Shown in pieces: positions 32,326 to 39,057 of a stretch of 64,000 bases of DNA; position 1 is the stretch's first letter; each line of letters starts with the position of its first letter. Source of the DNA: Streptomyces fuscichromogenes (lineage in GTDB: Bacteria; Actinomycetota; Actinomycetes; Streptomycetales; Streptomycetaceae); assembly GCF_014645815.1 (NCBI RefSeq), contig NZ_BMML01000016.1:1-64000 (forward strand), given 5' to 3'. The position numbers and the translations under genes are program-made. The notes beneath the pieces are model-generated. The model was not told the origin of the DNA, searched no databases, and saw only the letters and a list, made by a program, of their open reading frames with translations.

Positions 32326-34737
32326 ATGTGCGCCACGCGGGAAGACGGCGCGGCACGGCCCGTCGGGCCCCGTCCGTCCGCACCCGCCAGCGGGTCGATC
32401 CACCGGGCGGAGCTGGACCGGCTGCTGGGGCTCGCCGTGCGCGACACCGGGGTCCTCGCGGGTGCGCTCTTCCTGCTGGCCTCCGACGCACGGACGCTCC
32501 GGCTGGAGGCGACCGCGGGGCTGCCGGCGGAGTATCTGACGCCCTGGTTCCGGGTGGCGCTGCCCAGTCCGGTCCCGGTGGCCGAGGCCCTGCGCGAACG
32601 GCGGCTGGTCTGGCTGAGCGACCCCCAGGAGTTCGCCCGGCGCTATCCGCGTACGGCGATCGCCCACCCGTACCACTACGCGGCGGCCGCCGCCCCGATC
32701 ATCGCCGGCTCCAGGGCCTGGGGCACCCTGCTGCTCTTCTGGCCCGGCTCCGACCACGCCCACCCCGCCGACACGGCCAGACCCGCCGACACGTACGACA
32801 CGTCCGATACCGCCGGGTCCGCCGGGTCCGCCGACACGGCCAAGTCCGCCAAGCCCACCGACACTGCCGGGCCCACCGGGGCCGCCGGGCCCACCCCGTC
32901 CGCCGACACCGCCAGGCCCACCGCGTCCGCCGGGGCCGCCGGGCCGAGTCCTGAGCGGGTGGCCGCCGTCTGCCGGCGACTGGGCCGGTTCCTGCGCGAC
33001 GCCGCCGGTGCCGACCGCGCCGTCCGACCGAGCCCGGCACCCCGCACCCTGGCGCAACCGCCGCCCCGCGGCCGGGATCCGGCCGAGGCACTGGCCGCGA
33101 CGGACCTCGTCGAGCGACTGCCGGAGGGCACCTGCTCACTCGATCTGGAGGGCCGGTTCACCTATGTCAGCGTGACCGCCGCCGTCCTGCTCGGCGGGGG
33201 CATCCAAGAGCTGACCGGCACCCGTCCCTGGCAGTCGCTGCCCTGGTGCGCCGGCTCCGCCTTCGAGGACTGCTACCGCGGCGCCGTGGTCAGCCGCAGG
33301 CCCGCGTACTTCACCGCCATGCGCCCGCCGGACCGATGGCTCGCGTTCGAGCTCTACCCGGACGGATCCGGGGTGAGTGTCCGGATCTCGCCGACCAGTC
33401 CGGGCCGGGCCGCCCAGGCCGGGCCCGCCAGGACGGAGATGTTCCCGGGCGAACCGATTCCACTGGGCGAGGTCTACCAGGTGCTGCACCTCGCCGCCGC
33501 CCTCTCCGAGGCGGTGGGCGTGCGGGACGTGGTCGATCTGGTCACCGAGGAGATCCTGCCCGCCTTCGGGGCCCGGACGGTCGCCCTGCTCGCGGCCGAG
33601 GACGGCAGAATGCGGGTCATCGGCCGGCACGGCTACCGCCCCTGGCTCCTCCAGCACTTCGACGGAGCGCCGCTGACCTGCGCCGCTCCCGCGGTCCGGG
33701 TCCTCGCCACCGGCCGGCCCGCCTTCTTCGCCACCTTCGAGGAACTCGCCCACGCCTATCCGCCCGCCCCTCGCCAGCCGGGCCTGCACGCCTGGGTCTT
33801 CCTGCCGCTGATCGCCTCAGGCCGCCCGGTGGGCTCGTGCGTGTTCGCCTTCGACCGCCCCCACCCCTTCCCCGAACAGGAACGGGTCGTCTTCACCGCA
33901 CTCGCGGGACTCGTCGCGCAGGCCCTCGAACGGGCCCGTCTGTACGACGCCAGCAAGGAACTCGCGCAGACCCTGCAGACCGCCCTGCTCCCCGACTCGC
34001 TGCCCGACCTGCCCGGACTGGACGTGGCGGCCCGCTATCTGCCCGCCGCCCGCGGCCTGGACATCGGCGGCGACTTCTACGACCTGGTCCGCGTCGACGA
34101 CACCACCGCGACCGCGTTCATCGGCGACGTCCAGGGCCACAACGTCACCGCCGCCGCGCTCATGGGCCGGATCCGTCCCGCACTCCGCTCCCACGCCGCC
34201 TCCGGGGCCATGCCGGCGCAGGCGCTCGCACAGGCCAACCGGCAACTGGTCGCCCTCGATCCGGGCCGCTTCGTCAGCTGCCTCCACGCCCGTCTCGACC
34301 TCGCCCGCCACCGGGCCGTGCTGGCCACGGCCGGGCATCCCCCACCGATCCTGCGGCACCCGGACGGACAGACGGAGGTCCTTGACCTGCCGCCCGGAGT
34401 GCTGCTCGGCATCGACCCCGACACGGACTATCCCGCCACCGAGATCCCGCTGCCACCCGGCACCGTCCTCGCGCTGTACACCGACGGACTCGTCGAGACC
34501 CCCGGAGTCGACCTGGACGACGCCATGGCGGCACTCGCCGTGGCACTCACCGAGGCCCGGTTCCAGTCCATGGACGGAATCGCCGCGACCCTGATCGAGC
34601 ACGCCCGGCGGACCGCTCCCCGGACGGACGACATCGCCCTGCTGCTCATCGGCCTCACCCCCGCCGGGCATCCCGCCCCGGGGGCACACCTTGACGGCGC
34701 GTGGCCGGAGAACCAGCATGAAAACCATAGAAACTGA
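32326..34737 (+). CDS. GAF-PAS-GAF-PP2C phosphatase (SpoIIE/RsbU type)
   Basis: 803-aa cytoplasmic protein. An N-terminal GAF-like domain (about 20-140; LLGLAVRDTGVLAGALFLLA) is followed by a ~70-residue Thr/Ala/Asp/Pro/Ser repeat linker (about 145-210), a PAS-like region (about 265-350; LEGRFTYVSVTAAVLLGGGI), a second GAF (about 385-540) and a C-terminal SpoIIE phosphatase (about 560-785; LDIGGDFYDLVRVDDTTATA, FIGDVQGHNVTAAALMGRIR, LALYTDGLVETPG, RTDDIALLLIG). It should act on a phosphorylated STAS protein. Unlike the divergent neighbour it lacks a HATPase. The ATG at 32326 lacks a strong Shine-Dalgarno. The upstream spacer holds TTGACC at 32208-32213 as a possible -35. Confidence 0.88.
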   Translation: MCATREDGAARPVGPRPSAPASGSIHRAELDRLLGLAVRDTGVLAGALFLLASDARTLRLEATAGLPAEYLTPWFRVALPSPVPVAEALRERRLVWLSDPQEFARRYPRTAIAHPYHYAAAAAPIIAGSRAWGTLLLFWPGSDHAHPADTARPADTYDTSDTAGSAGSADTAKSAKPTDTAGPTGAAGPTPSADTARPTASAGAAGPSPERVAAVCRRLGRFLRDAAGADRAVRPSPAPRTLAQPPPRGRDPAEALAATDLVERLPEGTCSLDLEGRFTYVSVTAAVLLGGGIQELTGTRPWQSLPWCAGSAFEDCYRGAVVSRRPAYFTAMRPPDRWLAFELYPDGSGVSVRISPTSPGRAAQAGPARTEMFPGEPIPLGEVYQVLHLAAALSEAVGVRDVVDLVTEEILPAFGARTVALLAAEDGRMRVIGRHGYRPWLLQHFDGAPLTCAAPAVRVLATGRPAFFATFEELAHAYPPAPRQPGLHAWVFLPLIASGRPVGSCVFAFDRPHPFPEQERVVFTALAGLVAQALERARLYDASKELAQTLQTALLPDSLPDLPGLDVAARYLPAARGLDIGGDFYDLVRVDDTTATAFIGDVQGHNVTAAALMGRIRPALRSHAASGAMPAQALAQANRQLVALDPGRFVSCLHARLDLARHRAVLATAGHPPPILRHPDGQTEVLDLPPGVLLGIDPDTDYPATEIPLPPGTVLALYTDGLVETPGVDLDDAMAALAVALTEARFQSMDGIAATLIEHARRTAPRTDDIALLLIGLTPAGHPAPGAHLDGAWPENQHENHRN
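32759..32943 (+). repeat. Low-complexity coding repeat (GCCGACAC/GGGTCC units)
   Basis: Short degenerate units such as TCCGCCGACACGGCCA and GGGCCCACCGGGGCC repeat across this stretch and encode the Ala/Thr/Asp/Pro linker of the phosphatase at 32326. It probably expands and contracts by slippage in steps of three. Confidence 0.6.
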
Positions 34738-34772
34738 TCTCGTTTCTTTCGTTTCCACAGCCGTCGGCCCAG

Positions 34773-35207
34773 GTGACGGGGCCGCGCACCGACCCGATCG
34801 TGGAGGCGGCCGGACGGCTGCTCCTCGCGGCGCGCCTCGCCCGGGTCAGCATGGACGACCTCGCGCGCGAGCCCGGGATGAGGAAGAAGACGATCCAGCG
34901 GCACGTCCCGGACAGGCGCATCCCGCTGACCACGCTGCTGGACCGGCGGTTCGCGGCGGCGGAGCGCACGCCGACGGCCGCCGCCGAGGACGCGGAAGGC
35001 CGGCCGTTCGGCATCCGGATACCGCGCTTCCTGATCACGGCGGGCTCCGAGTTCGGCCGGATCGGCGCGGTGCAACTCGCGACCGGCCGGGGCGACGCGG
35101 CGCTGCGCCGGTACGTGGAGCAACGCGTGGACGCGTGGACGCGAGGAGGACGAGGAGACGAGGAGGACGAGAGGGACGAGAGGGACCAGAGGGAGGTGGG
35201 CCCATGA
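34773..35207 (+). pseudogene. Decayed TetR-family regulator
   Basis: The first ~65 residues read as a TetR helix-turn-helix: DPIVEAAGRLLLAARLARVS, MDDLAREPGMRKKTIQRHVP, DRRIPLTTLLDRRFAAAE. The usual glycine and tyrosine positions of the recognition region are changed, and the ligand domain is reduced to a short stretch (IPRFLITAGSEFGRIGAVQL) ending in a charged repeat tail. At 144 residues it is well short of ~200. The tail (35121-35195) is a GAGGAC/GAGGGAC slippage repeat. It is more likely a relic than a working regulator. The relic of an SDR gene follows at once. Confidence 0.55.
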
Positions 35208-35337
35208 CCGCCACTCCCCTGGGCCGCCTGGCGCACCCGGCCGATGTCGCCCTGGCGGTCGCCTGCCAAGCAGACGAGGGCAACGCGTTCCTGACCGGCA
35301 CACCGCCGCGGTCGACGGCGGCCTGGCGATGTGCTGA
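35204..35337 (+). pseudogene. C-terminal relic of a short-chain dehydrogenase
   Basis: The translation starting at the ATG at 35204 gives PLGRLAHPADVALAVACQAD EGNAFLTGT, the recognisable C-terminal segment of SDR enzymes (the usual R-x-x-x-P-x-D-V-A ... TG-x-x-x-x-VDGG). After a one-base shift the end reads VDGGLAMC then a TGA stop at 35335-35337. Everything before this segment, including the cofactor site and the catalytic Tyr-x-x-x-Lys, is gone. The DNA from 35338 to 35501 shows nothing else beyond a promoter region for the next gene. Confidence 0.7.
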
Positions 35338-35501
35338 CGCCCGCCGCCCCGGCCAGAAAGGACGTCCACGCACACCGTAGGCCTGGCCTGTGTCGGGCGC
35401 GGCCCGCACGGAGAGCCGGCCGCCCGTGTCGCGACCGGCTGTCACAGATCCCGGGACGCTCCGGTCGTAGTGAATGAGAACCCCCGCGATCGGAGTGAAC
35501 C

Positions 35502-37232
35502 ATGTCTCCTGCTGAACGACGTCTTTCCACGACGGTGCTGGTGATCGGCACCGGAGGAGCCGGGCTGCGGGCGTCGATCGAACTGGCCGAGGCCGGTGTC
35601 GACGTCCTCGCGGTCGGCAAGCGCCCCAAGGACGACGCCCATACGGCACTGGCCGCCGGCGGCATCAACGCGGCGCTGGCCACCATGGATCCCGAGGACA
35701 GCTGGCAGCAGCACGCGGCCGACACCCTCAAGGAGAGCTACCTGCTCGCCGACCCGCGCACCGTGGAGATCGTCACCCAGGGCGCCGCCCGGGGCATCGA
35801 GGACCTGGAGCGCTACGGCATGGCCTTCGCCCGGGAGGAGGACGGCCGGATCTCCCAGCGGTTCTTCGGCGCGCACAAGTTCCGGCGGACCGCCTTCGCG
35901 GGCGACTACACCGGCCTGGAGATCCAGCGCACGCTCATCAGGCGCACGGAACAACTCGGCATCCCCGTGCTCGACGGCGTCTACATCACCCGGCTCCTGG
36001 TCCACGACGGTGCCGTCTTCGGCGCCTACGGCTTCGACCTCACCCACGGCACCCGGTACCTGATCCACGCCGACTCCGTCATCCTCGCCGCGGGCGGCCA
36101 CACCCGCATCTGGCGGCGGACCTCCTCGCGGCGCGACGAGAACACGGGCGACTCGTTCCGCCTGGCCGTGGAGGCCGGGGCGCGCCTGCGCGACCCCGAA
36201 CTGGTCCAGTTCCACCCTTCCGGGATCATCGAGCCCGAGAACGCGGCCGGCACCCTCGTCAGCGAGGCCGCACGCGGTGAGGGCGGCATCCTGCGCAACG
36301 CCCTCGGCGAGCGGTTCATGAACCGCTACGACCCCGTCCGCATGGAGCTGTCCACCCGCGACCGCGTGGCCCTGGCCGCCTACACGGAGATCAAGGAAGA
36401 CCGCGGCACCCCGAAGGGCGGGGTATGGCTCGACGTCTCGCACCTGCCCCGGCAGACGATCATGACGCGACTCCCCCGCGTCTACCAGAGCCTGCTGGAC
36501 CTGCAGATGCTGGACATCACCCGCGACCCCATCGAGATCGCGCCCACCGCGCACTACTCGATGGGTGGGGTGTGGGTTCGCCCCGAGGACCACAGCACCG
36601 ACGTACGCGGCCTGTACGCCATCGGCGAGGCGTCCAGCGGCCTGCACGGCGCCAACCGACTGGGCGGGAACAGCCTCATAGAACTTCTGGTCTTCGGCCG
36701 CATCACCGGCCAGGCGGCCGCCGCCTACTCGGAGTCGCTGACCGCGCAGCCGCGCTCGGCGACGGCGGTCGCGGCCGCCCGCGCGGAGATCGACGAACTC
36801 CTCGCGGCCGACGGCCCGGAGAACGTCCGCGCCCTGCAACGCGCCATCCGCAACACCATGACCGAGCACGCCGGAGTCGTCCGCGACGAACAAGGCCTGC
36901 GGGCCGGGCTCACGGAGCTCGCGTCGATCGAGAAGAGGATGCAGGACGTCGGTGTGCACCCGGACATCGCCGGCTTCCAGGATCTCGCCCACGCCTTCGA
37001 CCTCAAGTCCGCCGCGCTGGCCGCCCGCGCCACCCTCGAAGCGGCACTGGAACGCCGCGAGACCCGCGGCTGCCACAACCGCAGCGACCACCCCGGGCTC
37101 GACCCGGCCCTCCAGGTCAATCTCGTGTGGTCCCCGGCGTCCGGTGTCACCCGCGAGAGCATCCCGGCGATCCCCGACGAGATCACCTCGCTGATGGAGG
37201 AGGTCTCGACCGACGGAAAACTCGCCGAATGA
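35502..37232 (+). CDS. L-aspartate oxidase / fumarate reductase-type flavoprotein
   Basis: 576-aa FAD enzyme of the succinate dehydrogenase / fumarate reductase / L-aspartate oxidase family. The N-terminal Rossmann motif is TTVLVIGTGGAGLRASIELA, and the substrate region reads TALAAGGINAALATMDPEDS, VQFHPSGIIEPENAAGTLVS, EAARGEGGILRNALGERFMN and TAHYSMGGVWVRPE, followed by GLYAIGEASSGLHGANRLGG NSLIELLVFGR. The C-terminal helical domain is present (SIEKRMQDVGVHPDIAGFQD). There is no iron-sulfur or membrane-subunit gene nearby, so it is not a complete respiratory complex; a soluble oxidase or fumarate reductase is plausible. GGAG precedes the ATG. Confidence 0.85.
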   Translation: MSPAERRLSTTVLVIGTGGAGLRASIELAEAGVDVLAVGKRPKDDAHTALAAGGINAALATMDPEDSWQQHAADTLKESYLLADPRTVEIVTQGAARGIEDLERYGMAFAREEDGRISQRFFGAHKFRRTAFAGDYTGLEIQRTLIRRTEQLGIPVLDGVYITRLLVHDGAVFGAYGFDLTHGTRYLIHADSVILAAGGHTRIWRRTSSRRDENTGDSFRLAVEAGARLRDPELVQFHPSGIIEPENAAGTLVSEAARGEGGILRNALGERFMNRYDPVRMELSTRDRVALAAYTEIKEDRGTPKGGVWLDVSHLPRQTIMTRLPRVYQSLLDLQMLDITRDPIEIAPTAHYSMGGVWVRPEDHSTDVRGLYAIGEASSGLHGANRLGGNSLIELLVFGRITGQAAAAYSESLTAQPRSATAVAAARAEIDELLAADGPENVRALQRAIRNTMTEHAGVVRDEQGLRAGLTELASIEKRMQDVGVHPDIAGFQDLAHAFDLKSAALAARATLEAALERRETRGCHNRSDHPGLDPALQVNLVWSPASGVTRESIPAIPDEITSLMEEVSTDGKLAE

Positions 37233-37259
37233 CGCCGGTCCGCACCCGGGCGGATCGCT

Positions 37260-37643
37260 TCAGTCCGCTGTCGTGGCGCTCCGCGGGACCTCGGCCTGTG
37301 TGAACCCGTGGCTCCGTTCGACCTTCGCCACGTGCAGCGTGTAGCTCCGGTACCACTCGGCCCGCCCGCGCTGCTGCGCCGCACGGTGCTCGTCCTCGCG
37401 TCGCCAGCGCGCGAGGGCGTCGGCGTCGCGGAAGTACCCGACGGTGATGGACAGGCCACCGGGGGTGTGGGCCTGGTCCATGCCCAGGAACCCGGGGACC
37501 TCCTTCACCAGCTCCTCCATGCGCGCGGCGGTCTCGCCGTAGCCGCTCTGGTCCTGGGTGCGCACCGCGGTGAACACAGCCACGTAGTAAGGGGGTTCAT
37601 AGGCCTCGACGGGCGCGACAGGCGCTTCGGCGTGATCACTCAT
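37260..37643 (-). CDS. Antibiotic-biosynthesis-monooxygenase-like (ABM) protein
   Basis: 127-aa small ferredoxin-like-fold protein: PPYYVAVFTAVRTQDQSGYG, ARMEELVKEVPGFLGMDQAH, GGLSITVGYFRDADALARWR, HRAAQQRGRAEWYRSYTLHV. The ABM family includes quinol monooxygenases, haem-degrading enzymes and many unassigned proteins; the W-x-x-x-x-x-H pattern (WRREDEH) is typical. The ATG at 37643 has no Shine-Dalgarno, but a good promoter places the -10 element 6 nt before it, so the transcript is probably leaderless. It is convergent with the flavoprotein gene. Confidence 0.85.
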   Translation of the reverse strand: MSDHAEAPVAPVEAYEPPYYVAVFTAVRTQDQSGYGETAARMEELVKEVPGFLGMDQAHTPGGLSITVGYFRDADALARWRREDEHRAAQQRGRAEWYRSYTLHVAKVERSHGFTQAEVPRSATTAD

Positions 37644-37649
37644 GGCGCC

Positions 37650-37678
37650 ACTGTAGGGCAGCGGCGCAGGGGTGTCAG
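37650..37678 (-). promoter_or_regulatory. Leaderless promoter of the ABM gene
   Basis: On the minus strand, CTGACA (37673-37678), a 17-bp spacer and TACAGT (37650-37655) form a near-consensus housekeeping promoter. The -10 element ends 6 nt before the ATG, so transcription should start at or next to the start codon. Confidence 0.65.
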
Positions 37679-37796
37679 GGGTCAAGGAGCGGCCCCGGAA
37701 GGCGGGTTCCGGCGGGCGGCCCGGTGTCCTGGTTCGACGACATGGAGCGACACAGGCTACATATCGGACCAAAATCGTCGGGGGAAGGTGCATGCC

Positions 37797-37982
37797 ATGA
37801 AGTTCGCGCGCGACAGCCGTTCCGTGGTCACCGACGACACCGCCGGCCTGTTCGCCGCCGCCCCCGGCGATGTCCTCACCGCACCGGAGGGGGGCTGGTG
37901 CGCCGGGGGCCCGTTCGCGGTACCGCGTCGACCGGTTCGCCCACCGCCTCGGCCGGCTCGGCGGCCGAACCCCGGACCACGG
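37797..37982 (+). pseudogene. Truncated unrecognised ORF with intact start signals
   Basis: An excellent Shine-Dalgarno (GGGGGAAGG) precedes an ATG at 37797, and the leader (37755-37785) is AT-rich with TACATA as a possible -10. The first ~38 residues (MKFARDSRSVVTDDTAGLFA, then AAPGDVLTAPEGGW) look like ordinary coding sequence. The frame then turns into Arg/Pro-rich nonsense and runs antisense into the convergent gene. It is probably the 5' end of a gene cut by a deletion, though a short functional peptide cannot be excluded. Confidence 0.4.
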
Positions 37983-38462
37983 TCAGCCGGGTGTCGGGCC
38001 GGGGGCCAGCAGTCGGCGGATGCGCTCGTACTCGGCGGCCATCTCCGGCGTGGCGAGGAAGTCGTCGAGATCCGCGGACACTTCTTGGTCGACGTCCTCG
38101 ACGGAACGGATGGCGAGTTCGTAGAGCTCGCCGCGCCGGTTCTGCTCCAGGTAGCTCTGCCAGTGCGCCAACGCGCTGATGACGGTGAGGACTCCGGCGT
38201 CCAGGCCGTCGTCGACCAGGATGCCGTCGTAGACCGTCGCGAGCGCGTCGTGCAGCTCGGCGGCGCTGATCGTCAGGACGTTCGCGCAGGCGGTGTTGAG
38301 TGCCGCCCGGGCGTCCTCGGTGAGTTCGTCCTCGGCCGCGTCGCGCAGCAGCTCCGGCCGCACCAGACGGGTGACCGTCTCCTCCCCGAAGGCACGGACG
38401 CCGTCCTCGGTGGCTTCGACGACCAACCTGAGGACGTCCGCCTCCAGTTCGCTGTAGTTCAC
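37983..38462 (-). CDS. Hypothetical acidic helical protein
   Basis: 159-aa soluble, acidic, almost entirely helical protein (MNYSELEADVLRLVVEATED, GVRAFGEETVTRLVRPELLR, LNTACANVLTISAAELHDAL, LAHWQSYLEQNRRGELYELA, VDQEVSADLDDFLATPEMAA). I do not recognise a family. Size and charge are in the range of polymorphic-toxin immunity proteins, but this is only a suggestion. The GTG start at 38462 has no Shine-Dalgarno; TATAGG lies 8 nt before it, so a leaderless transcript is possible. It is divergent from the EACC1-caspase locus with 187 bp between starts. Confidence 0.7.
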   Translation of the reverse strand: MNYSELEADVLRLVVEATEDGVRAFGEETVTRLVRPELLRDAAEDELTEDARAALNTACANVLTISAAELHDALATVYDGILVDDGLDAGVLTVISALAHWQSYLEQNRRGELYELAIRSVEDVDQEVSADLDDFLATPEMAAEYERIRRLLAPGPTPG

Positions 38463-38583
38463 GCCCGCAGCCTATAGGCGGCCGCGGTCGCCCGGTTCCC
38501 GCACCCCGAGGCCCGTCCACCCGGCCGCACCGCTCGGGCGCCACGGACACTTTCGGATCTTGGCCGCAGACCGCCCCGACTGG

Positions 38584-38629
38584 CTGAAACCGGGCGTACT
38601 CTCGCGAACCTTGCTAGCCTGAAACCGGG
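38584..38629. promoter_or_regulatory. Direct repeat CTGAAACCGGG before the EACC1-caspase locus
   Basis: CTGAAACCGGG occurs at 38584-38594 and 38619-38629, 35 bp apart, within the 187-bp divergent space. TAGCCT (38615-38620) overlaps the second copy and could be a -10 element. The repeats are a candidate binding site for whatever controls the downstream conflict-system genes. Confidence 0.5.
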
Positions 38630-38649
38630 TTGGGACCTAGGGGGGCCGG

Positions 38650-39057
38650 GTGGAACAGATCTCTCCGGCGGTCGAGTTGCGCCTGGTGATGGGCAGCGAC
38701 CGCTTCAACGCGCAGGACGACTCCTGGCTGGAACAGGAGCGTGAACTGATACGGGCCCTGAGCGACGCCGGTGTGCCGGTGAAGCACGACGTCGCCGGCG
38801 GAGCACCTGGTACCAAGGGGCTGCTCGAAATCCTCGTGATGGCGCTCACCTCCGCGCAGGCGACCAGGTCCGCCGCCGAGTGCTGGCGCGCCTGGCTGGC
38901 GCGTGACGACTCCCGGCGCATCGAGGTGAGCCGCACGGTGGACGGTGAGACGTACTCCGTGGTCCTGACCGCCTCCCGGGTCCCGGAACGGGAACTCGCT
39001 CGTCTGCTGCGCGAGCCGGGTGGCCGCGCCACCGACGAGGACGGACCCGCTGTATGA
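38650..39057 (+). CDS. EACC1-type effector-associated adaptor protein
   Basis: 135-aa single-domain protein. An opening strand (VELRLVMGSDRF), a helix (WLEQERELIRALSDAG), a glycine loop (VAGGAPGTKG), a long helix (LLEILVMALTSAQATRSAAE CWRAWL) and closing strands (SRRIEVSRTVDGETYSVVLT) give the layout of the effector-associated constant component 1 domain, described by comparative genomics of NTP-dependent conflict systems in multicellular bacteria, where it recruits caspase, trypsin or other effectors. The GTG start follows GGGGG. Its stop overlaps the caspase start (ATGA at 39054-39057), which strongly couples the two products. Assignment is by pattern and context, not by search. Confidence 0.75.
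   Translation: MEQISPAVELRLVMGSDRFNAQDDSWLEQERELIRALSDAGVPVKHDVAGGAPGTKGLLEILVMALTSAQATRSAAECWRAWLARDDSRRIEVSRTVDGETYSVVLTASRVPERELARLLREPGGRATDEDGPAV

Noticed and set aside
32759..32943. Possible regulatory repeat or CRISPR
   Set aside because: It lies inside an open frame and encodes a low-complexity linker in the phosphatase.
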